Assembly (NCBI RefSeq): GCF_032854445.1
Contig: NC_088300.1
Coordinates: forward strand, 21,247,608-21,311,607
Direction: 5' to 3'
Origin: Liolophura sinensis
Taxonomy: Eukaryota; Mollusca; Polyplacophora; Chitonida; Chitonidae
Length of the DNA: 64,000 bases
The position numbers and the translations under genes were made by a program. Position 1 is the stretch's first letter. Every line of letters starts with the position of its first letter. The notes beneath the pieces are model-generated. The model saw only the letters and a list, made by a program, of their open reading frames with translations, did not search any database and was not told the origin of the DNA. Positions 12,701-26,200 of this stretch are shown here, one piece after another.

Positions 12701-15700
12701 TTTCTAATGCTAAATTTTGTCTACAATAAGCTTTCTTATTCAGTTCGGCCTGTCAGATATGGCTTTATGATCCACAATTTTCAAAAGTAAGAAGAGCGGT
12801 CCACATGCCTATCCACATGCCCCATTGAATATTCAACTTCAAAGCAATTTTTTTAAACTTTTTTTTCTTCTGATTATTACCACGTTGTGTAAATCATACA
12901 AATTTACCCTTCACAAACAAAGCTGTAAAGAAGAGAAAAACACATGGGGTTGAAAGGAGGAGTTTAGAAGTGTTACCTGGTGCATCCTGTGTTGGGCTTG
13001 AAGGTTGATTATCAGAGCTCTTCATGCTGGCCTGCGTGTCAGCAATCAACTTACGGGCTCGCTCTCGCAACTGCCTCTGTCGCTCATTGTCAGTCTGAAG
13101 TCACACCAACATCATACCAGATTACATGTACAACGCCTGTGCCACTTACACGTAACTTGTATCACTGTATAATAAGGGCAAATACAAAGGACGGTTTTCT
13201 TCTTCAGTCTGTCATTTACACTAAAGCTGACAACTTCACCACCATCAATCTAAGCCACAGCTTCAAAACACTCATCCGATACGTGAACACATAAATGCCA
13301 ATGTGTTATACACTAAGTACACAAACATTTAACAGAGAGCATGGTTTACCCCACCAGTGTAACAAGGCCGTTTAAACAAATCCCTTGGCATACAAAGTAC
13401 CCTTTCCCTACACAAGTGGACAAAACTATTTTGTTCACTTTTCCAGTCCTTGGATATCTCATGTATATAGCTGGTTTTGGTTCATGACTTTTCAAGAAGT
13501 GCTGGCCTAGGTAATTTATGTTTAGAATGACACTTCTTAACTTTCTCACACCAATACAAATTTGCAGGTAAATGGAAAAATGTGTCAACTTTGAAATTTG
13601 TAGACAAAACCAAACTAAATACATACTATAAATATATTTACCTTTCCTAAGGTACTTTACCAGCATTGTTCTCAATCATTGTTTATTGCCCTTATATACA
13701 CATTACTTGAATGACTCATTGGCACCAATCGTGATGTTATACTTCAATTGATCACTTATCTGACGCAGATCAACTACTTTAATAAACCACAGCTAAAACA
13801 CACAGCACAGTGCAATGGTTCTTAAAAACATCCACATGTTGAAAACAGCAGCATACACACACATTATACATTCAGAATTAATCAAGCTGAACCATGCAAA
13901 TGTACACTGCAAGGCATATACATGATAAACTAAGGTCATGTTGATGACAATGGTTTAATTATATTAATGCACAAAAACATTAAAAATGATATGATTACCA
14001 ATGTAGAAAACTGCATAATGGTGATGAAGAAAGCAAGACTTAAGTGTTAAGTTTTATATACATATTCTGTTTGAAAAATGGCATCACTACCCATATAATA
14101 GCCACAGAATAAGATTTGTCAAAAAAATAACTGATAAAGCAGCACTTAAAATGCAATTCAAAGAAATTAAAATTCAATAAAAATTGCAGCTCAGTATAAG
14201 TATTACCAGTATCAACCACAAAAGAAACAAGCAGGTGTGAGAAGGTTTAAAAGGCAATTAAGAAGGAAAATTGACATACATAGTCCCAGAACTCCACTTT
14301 ACATTTCCTAAAGCTCAATTTTATCAACAAAAAGCTTTCTTATTCCCTTCGGTCTATCAGATAATCCACAATTTTCAGAAGCAAGAATAGTGGTTCACAT
14401 GTCCTAACCACATGAACACCGTATGGGTGGAAGATAAGGGATCTTCAATGAACGTTAGACTGTGCAACCACAGTGGTCAATATGCCCTAACTACATGAAC
14501 ACCGTATTGGCAGACGATAAGGGATCTTCAATGAATGTCAGACTGTGCAACCACAGTGGTCAATATGCCCTAACCACATGAACACCGCATGGGCGGAAGA
14601 TAAGGGTTCTTCAATGAATGTTAGACTGTGCAACCACGGTGGTCAACATGCCCTAACCACATGAATACGTATGGGCGGAAAATAACGGATCTTCAATGAA
14701 CGTTAGACTGTGCAACCACAATGGTCAACATGCCCTAACTACATGAACACCGTATTGGCAGACGATAAGGGATCTTCAATGAATGTCAGACTGTGCAACC
14801 ACAGTGGTCAACATGCCCTAACCACATGAACACCGCATGGGTGGAAGATAACGGATCTTCAATGAATGTCAGACTGTGCAACCACAGTTGTCAACATGCC
14901 CTAACCATACGAACACCGTATGGGCGGAAAATAAGGGATCTTCAATGAATGTTAGACTGTGCAACCACGGTGGTCAACATGCCCTAACCACATGAACACC
15001 GTATGGGCGGAAGATAAGCGATCTTCAATGAACGTTAGACTGTGCAACCACAGTGGTCAACATGCCCTAACCATACGAACACCGTACGGGTGGAAGATAA
15101 GGGATCTTCAATGAACGTTAGACTGTGTAACACCATACTCGTCTTGTGCAGTCAACCACTTCCTGTCAACAAGGTTTGAAGAATAGTCAGAGTGGAAAAT
15201 CTACAAATCCCCTGTCCAACGACGGTTTTGAACCAGAACATCATGTGTCCAAACAAGTCAAAGACGAGAACTCCTTTTTAACCCTCAATTAAAAGAGCAG
15301 AAGCTGAAGAGACGTAAAATGTGAGATCTACAGTAAAAGCACATGTATCTGAGAGGTGAAGATGAACAGGACATGAGAAAACAATGAACAGTTAATGTAC
15401 GAACAGAGGAGGTGAGAGTGGCACCCCATAGAGGCCGGAGGTGCTCCTACCTCTTGTGAGGACCTGGCAGGCTGAGTCTTGCCATGAGCATTATCAGCGC
15501 GGTTCTGTGCTGCCTCTTGGCGCATTTGCTCCAGAAGCATCTGCGCTCGTTGTTTCAGCTCTTCGCGTCGGCACTGGGATGTAGACTAATCAAAACGATG
15601 AAGTCAAATCCAAACCAAAACCACACGTGTAAAACAAAACAGAACAGAACATATGTTAGCATATCCACTTATATACTGTCACGAATACCAGCAAAGAGGA

Positions 15701-18700
15701 ACATAAAAAAAAGTGTGGAAAAAGAATATATGCAAAAACCATCTTACCAAATGTATGATAATAAACATACAGTGAAAACAAAAAGGTACAAATACACCAT
15801 GCTCTTTCATTACTAACATTCTAAAGTATACAAAATGTTTTCGAAAAAAAAAATGATGAATACTTAGATTACATGCATAGGCTTTCACTTCATACGAACA
15901 AATGTATAAAAACAAATCAATGACATTTATCAGGCTGTACTAGTATAAACTAAAGACTTCTTTAAATGCCTCTAAAACTATAGTCAACAAAACTGCATAA
16001 ATATCAAGAAATTTTTTTAAAAATCTATTCCTGTACTTATTTATCATCACCCATAGAACAAACTTTATACACAACAAATGTAAAAACAATTTACAAAACA
16101 ATTACACATAATAAATGCCACTGACAACACCCCAAAAACACCACACCAAACAAGCACTACACCTACAATGTTGAAATTTGACAGTGCAATACAATCTGAA
16201 CTCACCAAGCTGGTTGGTCTTCGTCTCTCTGAGCCAGCTTCTGGCTGTGGAGTTGTCTATAACATAATGTAGTAAAATAAACAATAAATGTTTGCAGCTT
16301 TCTGAACAGTTAAGGAATCCGGGCAGTACAGGACGTGATGCCTGTCACACACTGGAAACAACGAGTGGTTTAATCTGCAGGTTAATTCAGAACCATGAGG
16401 TCAGGGCTTTTGCTGTGTAGCAAATATTTCACATGAAAATTCCTAAGTGAAAGAATGCCTCAAAAATAAGCAAGCATCAGTAAAAACACTGCAGAAAACT
16501 ACATCCAAAACCAACTTTACTTTTTTTGATTTTTTTCTTGCTGGAGCAGTAATGTTAGTGCTAGTAAGTGCTACCTTACCTTACATTGTCATTTAAACAG
16601 ACAAACTTGACTAGTTGATTCACCAGTTTCACTTACATATACTAAATATGAATTGGATAATATAACATGCTGGCAAGATTAAAGCTCAGTCAGCTTGTTC
16701 TATCCTAGGGAAAATAGAGTATATGAAATTTATGCATGTTTATGTACTAGACTGTACACACACATATACATACAAAGGTATGCGTAAAAAGATTTAAATA
16801 CATTATTTAAAAATAACATAATTAGTCACATGAACGAGGGAAACACGAGGGTTCATTTATTTTCTAGAAGAAATTCTTTTATTTTGCTTCTAAATAGTGA
16901 TGCTGAAGTAAGGGATTTAAGAGACACATTTTCACAGGCATCTAGTCTTATCCTGCTGACAAAAGAAATAACATTCCATCCTTTGTGACACTGAAATATA
17001 TATGTGACATGTGTTTGTCCAGCGATTACCTGTGACGTCTCCACATGACTTTTGACGGCTCTCCTCTCCTGAATTTTCCTCTTCACAGGCTCATCACCAG
17101 CTGAACAGTTGTTGTTACGACTACAATACAATCACGCAGTTAGTCAATGCATGTTCCCATAGTGCATGTCAAAGCTACCGCATTCGCATATCTAAATGAC
17201 ACTTCCATGTAAGTGGTGCACCCATAATTTATTTTTTTTAAAGAATATTTCATTTCCATGACATCAACCATCTGCAAGTTGGCAGACCTTCCCACATGAC
17301 CAGCAGTATTTACTGTGACTTCAAAAGTTAGCATCTTGTTTAAAAATGTACTGCTGTATAATCTCTGCACTATGTGGTTGACAAACAAATATTACCTGAG
17401 TGGTTGCGAAGTGTCCGATGAATCTCTCTCAGCAGGGGTGTCTGTTACTGGTGACTTCTCCCCTGTTTCTTCTTCATCGTCTGAGTCAAATGGATTACGT
17501 AGCTGTTTTCTAGTCATCAATTTGTCCTTCTCAGGGGAATCCTTCATTCCACTGGCCACATCTTTTGAGAGACCCTTTGGTGTGGTAGGCACAGAAGGTG
17601 ATCGCTCTTTACTAGGGGACTTGCGCTTTGTTTTCTCAGGTGACACTTTGCTGGGAGACTTTGGAGGATTTCTTTCAGAGGAACTACCTCTACTAGAATT
17701 TTGTTTGAATGGTGAGCTCTCCCTGCTGGAGGAGTGTTTGATACCTTTGCCGTACATCTCTTCTGAGATTCTGGCGTCATCCTCAGTGTCATGCTCACCC
17801 ACGGTGTAGGTGCTCTCACTGGCGCTCATCCCAATCTGCTGCACCTCCAGGGTCTGTCCCGTGAAGTAAGAACGCAGCTGATACAGGTAAGTCATCACAG
17901 ACAGCTTATCTGGGACGGCTAACAGCACCATGTCAGACGGTTCTATCACACGGGGAATTCCACACTTTGCCGCGGCGTCAAATGCCTACAATTTACATTT
18001 GTTTTTTGATTATCTAATATGAGACAGGTTACAAAGAGTTATCTGACCTACAGAACAGCTACAGCTGGAGGAAAGCGTGTACAGCATTATACAAAAACTC
18101 CAGACATGAAGCGGTAGATTTTCAGCTCAACAAAGTAAAATGTCTAATACAAAGAACCAAAATGTAATAACAATTAACAGTTGACATATATCTATTCTCT
18201 CCGATCAGCATATTGAATAATAAATCACATAACAAGCACCATTCCTTTTAGTACTGAACAATCTGTAAGCAGGAAGAGAAAAGGAATTACTTACAAGCTT
18301 ACAGTTTCCTTTGATGTCATGTGGGGAAAGACTAGAGAAATCTCTGTAAAAAGCAAAAATATTCCAGTATTATTACATTATTAAAATTGCAAGATGACAA
18401 ACTACAGAGTTTTTTTTCAACATGTTGTTGAGTGCTTAACATTACTGTTTTATAAATTTACACAAGTTATTTCACAAAGATCAAAAAGATAGACACAGAT
18501 ACCATTTCAAATGCATCAAATACCCTAAGTACTTCAAACTCATTTCTTTCACATAAAATGGAATGAAAGATTCATACATATAATGCATGTATACATACTG
18601 TAAAAAAATATCTCTAATTTTACTAATACGCTTCCAACAGATATGAATACTGAAGTTCCACACTACTCTTATGTAAATTGTATGTAATGATTAAGATGTT

Positions 18701-21700
18701 AATGATTATACTGAAGTTCGACACCAGTGTATAGTGACGTACAGGAGATCAGATCTGAAGTGATGGATGATTGCACAAAACGCCATGCCATTTCTGAACG
18801 ACGTTGTCAGGTTGGTAACCTTGACCCCACGATAACCTTTGGTAACCTCTTTACACCACTCAAGGATGTCCTGTACTGCACTGGGCTGTCCCCCTGGAGA
18901 AGGCTGCTCACCCTACACAATCAACAGGTAACAATGTAATATTACACTGTACGTGAATCCCATTAATGGGAATAAAAACTTAAGAACATGTAAACCCAAA
19001 TGTTGCATTTAAGTAGTTGAGCTACAAGATTGCTTCTCTCCTTTCATGTGTATTTCTGGTTGAAGCACAGCATGAATGAGTGAAACCGGAGGCAAGTTTT
19101 AGTTATCTTCAGCAAGACCTGTGCTGAATAATATGGAAAATGTGACAACCACATTGTAAATTTGACCAGCACACAGTAAACTTGACCGCCACACAGAAAC
19201 TTTGACCGTCAAGACAAAAAACGAGAGATCTTCACACGGGAGAAACCAAACAGGAGATGGTCAAACTTTATCAGTTACAAGTAAGGTCAGCACAACAGCA
19301 CTTCACAGCCTTTTAAGTGTAAGTAAGGATAGCAGTCAGCATAAGTAGTGACTATATGTACGTACATTGGGAAGTCTAGTAGACATCATTACCTTATTCA
19401 GGTCAAGAGGTTCCAAACTGCTCCGGTCAGGTTTACTATCAGGAACATCTGGAGCTGGCCTGTCATAACAAAATATTACGAGAAGGATTATTATATTGGG
19501 CTCATTTTTAGAAGGAGAAAGGAGGGCGGAAGGTGTTGGGGGGGTAGTGCATGCCCTTTCATCAGACATCGGTTCAATTCCACTCTCAGACAAGATTCAC
19601 CTTCTTGGAGCATTGATAGTAATGTGGTGTTCTAATTTGTGCTCTTGCATAAGTTCACAGAAGACCATGTGTCTTCCACAAATGCCAAATATACCACAAA
19701 TAAATAGGTCTGAGAGTTCACCAATAAATTATTGAAGGACATTTTGTTTTCTCAAGGCTTCATTCACCCAACCATAACTGTGATGAGCTTTTTAAGTGTC
19801 AAGTCTTCAAAAGACCTGAGAAAGTGCCTGACAAATTAACAGACGTTAGGCCTCAGCTAATCCAGACAGAGACAGTTTGAAACTGAATGTCACTAGAGAC
19901 TGACATGTTGTCAGAACTGAAGAAGTCCCCTCTTCACCTAAAGTGACAGTTGCTGGCTTCAGAAAACAAACTACTGTTCAATCTATACGGTTGAATAGTA
20001 TAGAAAAGACTTTGTAAATGTATTACGTATGGGCTACAGTTATATATATATATTCATACTTAAATAGATGACCAATTTATCAATGACACTGCAACATCTA
20101 ACGAAGGAAATGATATACTTCACTTTCAGTCATAATTTATCACCAAAATGTATGGAAGGTAAGTTTAAATGCAAATTGTGATATGTGCCATATGACCTGA
20201 TTTTTTCTTTGCACAAAATGCCAACACTACATGCAATGCTATTCTAAACTGTAAATTAATTTCAACTGCAAGGTATCAGTGCATTTAAATATTAAACATG
20301 ATAAGTGGTACAGGTAACAGCCTTCCTATATGTGTGCCAAATGCTGCATGTGCAGTCTGTCCCTATAGAAGATTTACCTGGTTTTGCCGTTAGCACTACG
20401 AGGTTTGGGCGTCGGCTTCTCTGTCTTTCCTGACCCCGGGGAGGGGTGATGGGGCGCACCTTCTTCTTCTGCTCTGGAGGAGTATTGGGAGGGGTACCTT
20501 TGTAAATGGGTCTTTGAGGAGAGGGAGCTTTTCTCTTGGGAGTAGAGCTGCGGACGCCCTTTGGAGGGGAGGATTTCTTATCACTAGTGTTAACAGTAAC
20601 TTTTTTATCATTATGACTTTCTGTTTCATCATCAGGAGTTAACGATTTTTCTCTTAGCTTGGGATTTGTGATGCTGTTTCTGTTTTGGATAGATGGTGAA
20701 GCAGTAAGCTCTGTGGAGTCTTCAAATGGGTTAGTGCTGCGTGGTGCTCTGCTCTCTTCAAATGGATTAGAGGACATGGATGTATCTGAGGGGTGTGGCT
20801 CTTCAAACGGATTTGAGGACACGGATGTATCTGAGGGGCGTGTCTCTTCAAACGGAGCTGAGGACACAGATCTATCTGAGGGGCGTGGCTCTTCAAACTG
20901 GTTCAAAAGTGAGGGGTCTGGGTCAGCAAAAGGGTTTTTATCCCTATCGTATTCTTCCTCTTCATTAAACGGATTCATGAAAGGGGGTGTCTTGGATTTC
21001 TCTCGGGTTTACACTTTTCAAAGAGAGGGGGTGAAGCTGGAAGATAACAGAATTCACAATCAACACAACAACTACACAACACTCAGTCACTACACTACAA
21101 ATGATACCACAATGGTACATAGTTTTATGCCGTGGTCATCAATACACTACAAAATAAGTGTACAATACACATGACAACTTTCTTACATGTGACATCACTA
21201 TATACATAAATCAAAGAAAAAACAAAAGAAACAAATACATAATTACAGTGTGAATGATTTCCGGTCATATGAAATGTTAGACAGCTTGAGTACATATGTA
21301 CTAACACTATTAAGTGTAAAAATATACAATTAGTGGCTGCTTGGATAAAGGCCTCAAAACCCAGTAGACTGAGTTACCTTCACTAACGCAGGTCTTGCAT
21401 CCTGATCTTGTTGACATAAAATCAATCCCACACTTACATGCTTTTCCAGGAAATCTCATTCTCAATGCCTTGAAACAGTTCTCAAAGTGACAGACAGTCT
21501 AACACTTTTAGACTAAAATTTTAGAATTTTAGAAATATTCTCATCTAAACAAACCTTACATGCAATAATAGTGAGATTCTCAGAAAGAACTATGAATAAC
21601 CATGCAACTTCAAAATGTGAACAAAACGATGAAAATCTAACCAAATGCAACAGACCCTCTCGCTACAAAGCTGAACCAAAAGAGCAGAGGGGATGGGCAT

Positions 21701-23134
21701 TGCAGTGCTGAAGCCTATATGCTGCCAGAATGAGGGGAAACGTCAATAGAATAAGGCAGGTGCAAGGTGCTACTTCAAATGTTCAGGTACACCAAGACAT
21801 TGTAAGGGGGCCAGAAATGTACATTTTCGGAAAAGTGTAAGCTGGTGAGGTCAAGGATAGGAAGGATATTAAGTGTGGATGTTAGATTTAGCTAACTGTT
21901 AAATAAATTAACCTTGGAGCATTATCATGTTAAAAGTTTTCAGTGCTAAAATTTAAATGTGGGTATGATTACTTGATAAAATTATTTATACTAACTATAA
22001 AAGTTGGATCAATTCAGAGATAAGACATTCACTGGTAGAAAAATCAAGGGAACTAAGGAACAAGACCCTTTACAAAAACTGTTTATGTATAAACTGTAAA
22101 ACTGCCAACTGTAGTCACAGCAGTGAATATTCATTCAAAAAGCAAAAATGACTGAAAGAACAAGGAGCACGTGAGTTGCTACAGTGCATGTTAACCTATG
22201 ATAAATCTTTTTAATAAACACAATGTTTTCAATGTACACAGAGCTTCCAACTTTTTCAAATTTTCCCAAATTACAGAAAAATACAGAATGAAAATAAAGA
22301 TATGACAAACTGAACACACTGAAAGGCCTGTGCACCTTTTACCTATGAAAATAAAGTAGAACAACAGAGCAAACTGCAAATCAAAGGACATCACAGACCA
22401 AATCAAACCCGAATTCGCAACAGCTGCGACATTCTACAAAAAAGTCAATGGCGTCTTGTACTCAGGCCCCAGCTAAGTGTGTGGCCCATGATATCAGGAT
22501 GTCAAAAATTTGACAGACCAACCAGCAGACAAAGCTTCTCATACAGCTGCTTGTCACAGAGAAAAAAAACACAATAAAGGAATTGCATGCAGTTTTCACA
22601 CACTTGTTATAGCTTTTATGTCTTTATGTTCAAATCTATTTCAGAGACATGCAACTATCAAAATGGCTCACTCCCTTACCAAGAAAATAAGCCTAAAATA
22701 TTTCAACAACAAATGGTTTTACAATAAACATCATTGCACAGTTTCACATATCAAAGCAAACTAGCCCATTTGAACGTTTTAGATCTATCAGGGAACAGAA
22801 AAGAACAGTAAAGACTAGGAAGGTACAGTGCTCTGGAGCTACGCAGGTAAAAGGAACAATAACCTAAAATAAAGTAAAGGCTAAGCCAACAAAGATGCAA
22901 CTTAATAAAAAAGAACACCAGGATCTGAGATTCACGTGATGGCTGGATGGGTAATTACCACTTACATGTATTTATTTACTCATTTGATTGGTACTTTTCC
23001 TAAGAATACTTTTCCTGCACAATGTGCTCTAGCAGAGCTGAGAACAGAACGTTTCAATGAAAAAGTATTGTATTAAAATTATGATATTCAAAAAAGTTCA
23101 TGGTCATAAAGTGAGAGGTTTTCCTTTTGATTTC

Positions 23135-23205
<71 letters not shown>

Positions 23206-26200
23206 TACACATTAGTGTGTGTGTACTGGGATTTTTGTGTCCCAGTTAGTTTAGTTTGCATTTATCCAATTTGCAGGCATTTGCTGACCCAACATGATCT
23301 TTGTTCTGTACATTACTGGATTTTGATGAATGCACAGTATTCCTAAAATGATATGTAAATCTAACACTAAAGGCAGATTTCTAGATGAAGTTCCAAAGAT
23401 ATATTTCCAACCCTACAATAATATTATGGTAATACATCTAGAACTGCCTCTAAAATCAAAATTAGACTCAGATCCTGGTGAAAGAGAAACTGAAAGTAGA
23501 AAGAAGCAAACAAACCATGCAAACCGTCCTCCTCCTCCTCAAACTCAGGCACATCAAAGGGATTATCATAGTTACTTGTGTCACTAAGATGAGACTCATA
23601 CTGAGACGCCATCTCATTGATTTTGGCAGACAAATTGTCATCATCCTCCTCATCTTCGTCTAAATCATCAAGATTGCCGATGTCAGCTTTCCCAATACTC
23701 ATCAAACTCGCAACACTCTGCATGTCCTCATCACTACAACAACAGCAAAATGGTAAGTATACATCAGCATGAAACCATGGAACTGTAACATATGCTTGTG
23801 TTATAAGGCACTTCAACTCAGCATGAAACCATGGTACTGTAACATATGCTTGTGTTTTAAGGCACTTCAACTCAGTATGAAACCATGGTACTGTAACATA
23901 TGCTTGTGTTATAAGGCGCTTCAACTCAGCATGAAACTGAAGTTCATTCCTTGATAGCTCTGATAAATTGTTAAACATTAGATTTTTGTGCTGAACCAGT
24001 AAATGTAAACGGCAAGTACTAAGTGTTCAAATTTCTTTACACGTCACTTTTTTCTTCCAAAAAAATCATAAAATGCAGTGAAGTGAAGAATTTGATGTAA
24101 CTATATTAAAAACCAGACTTACGTAGCCTTGCCTTCCCTTAGGAAGACACAGGAGAGAGTGAGTGTGATGCTTGCAGATACAACCTTCTTTGTAGCTGGT
24201 TTCAGTTTCACTTTTATGTTAGTTTGTGAAGGAATGTGACTCGCATAATTCTTCATATTTATAGACTTGCTGGCCAGGATCTTTCTTCTTCCATTTGCAG
24301 TTTGCTGAGCACAAACAAAAAGGAACAAAATCCATAACAGAGGACTTGAATCTACCTCACTCCCCCAAATATGAGTAACAACGACCTGTGAGTGTCACCA
24401 GTTTGGTCGTGATTTCTGGTGACAGCAATCGTTTTCCTTTGAGTTAAGTTGAATGCCTTACGTTAATTTTGTCTTATAATTACTAGTAACTTTAAACAAA
24501 TCGTAAACGGACAACAAGCAAAGACCATCCCACAATATAGCGATGAGATCTAAAACTTAAGTTGGACTTTAAGCTCAGCAGATAGTTCTCGTGAAAGACG
24601 GTCTTTTGGCTCTGCCCTGTCCTGGAAGTTCAGGAAATCGGGAAATTCTGTTGTCAAGACACGTCGACAATCTGCCATGAAGGATATAAACAAACGTGTT
24701 CTGCCTTTGTTACATATTAATAGCCAGATCTCCAAACTGTGACATGGTTGAAAAGACCAGTCAAACAGATCCAAACAAACGTTTCAAAACAACTTGGGGA
24801 AAATAATATCTTTCCCAACTTATCCAACTACCTCACTTTAAGATGTTCTGATATTAATAAAGTTATCACACTTGAGAAAAAAGCTCTTAAATGGCCCTAC
24901 AAAGCGCATAAGTCAATCAGAATCAAGCACAATAAGCTTCTTCAAAACCTCTAACCTATAAGGTGATTCACTCTCCAACATGTAATAAAAGAACTATTGT
25001 TTTGAATTCACTGGAATTCATCTTCTATCCTGCGTAAAATACTCACATCCTCTATCACAAAAGTCCATTCTTTATCCTCGTACTCCTCTTGTCTGGAATC
25101 CCTAAATAGTGTCACTGTAATCTCTACATTCTCTGGGACAGTCCAGTTTACCGAGCCCAAGTATGGGTTTTTGATACTTGGCACCCAGCTCTGGGCCTGA
25201 TTAGAGATAAAAAACAAAAACATGTAATACTGTAAAGATGCCACAAGGTATTATTTCTTACAATATTTTCACTTTTGATTTCCATCATAATTCTTCAAAG
25301 CCACTGTTGTTGACATTTCTTATGGTCAAGCAGTGACAATGGTTAAGTGGTGTAAATTTAAAATTGTTAACATTTCACTGGCTTGTAAGTCACAGAAGAA
25401 TCTTCATCATACTCTGCATGATGTGAAAGAAGTAATTATCACTGTGGCACATTCAGGACTATAACCATTAGGTCTGAAATTGACCATTGATCAGACCACA
25501 AAACATTAACATGTTATACCCTTGAATTTGAAATTCATAAAGCCGCATTCATCAAATTCGGCCAGTGGAATGAATGTGTAAAGTAGCTGTACATGTATTT
25601 CATCAGCTGCATTGAGACACTGTGATCTGACGAAATTTACAATCGCATGAAATAGTGCATGTCTTACTTTCGCCTGACTGAATTCACATAGGTGCACGCT
25701 GCTTTACTTTGTATCCATAAGAATGAAGACAAAAAAGAAGAAAAAACTGTCTCGACTTACTGTGGTTAGATTTTCGTCGGTTCCTTCTGGTCCATACAAC
25801 ACAAAGCTTGTTTGGTTGCCTGGAAAAAAAATGCCATTGTCAGATGAATGAAGTTTTCCTAGAAATACAAGATTCATATGACTAACTAAAAAAGATTAAT
25901 TTTTTTGATGATTTTAAATCCCAGCTTTATAGAGTTCAGAGATTCTGATAACAGGGTTCTACTTAATTACCACCTTTGGGATCCCTTTCCCATACAAAAG
26001 CTGTGATTGTGGTTACAAAACCGCAATATGGTTACAGGTGGTTACTACATGTAACAGAAAATGGTGACTTTCAAATTACGCTGCTTAAGCTGAAGACAGA
26101 ACTTTCCAGACAGAGATGTGCTTATTTGTAGGTACCCAGTAAATATGCTGAAAGAACTGCTGGATTTAATGTTTGTCTTTACTTCACATAGATAATAATA

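Noticed and set aside
14395-15135. Regularly spaced repeats resembling a CRISPR array
   Set aside because: The whole 83 bp unit is conserved with no unique spacers, and the context is an animal intron. It is a minisatellite.
17315-17809. A 164-codon plus-strand open frame
   Set aside because: It is exactly antisense to EHBP1 exon 10, whose minus-strand frame matches the CH domain and linker; the plus frame is a shadow of Ser/Glu-rich codons.
19535-19615. Possible tRNA gene because of a perfect box B (GGTTCAATTCC)
   Set aside because: No acceptor stem or cloverleaf can be drawn around it and the A-box is poor. More likely the remnant of a tRNA-derived SINE.
20659-21174. A 171-codon plus-strand open frame with an apparent repeat
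   Set aside because: Antisense to the NPF array of EHBP1 exon 6; its repetitiveness is inherited from the coding repeat.
23424-23978. Treating the whole 184-codon minus-strand frame as one exon
   Set aside because: A proper acceptor (TTGTAG) and the match to vertebrate EHBP1 begin at 23733. The upstream part is a tandem repeat with no homology, so it is listed only as a finding.
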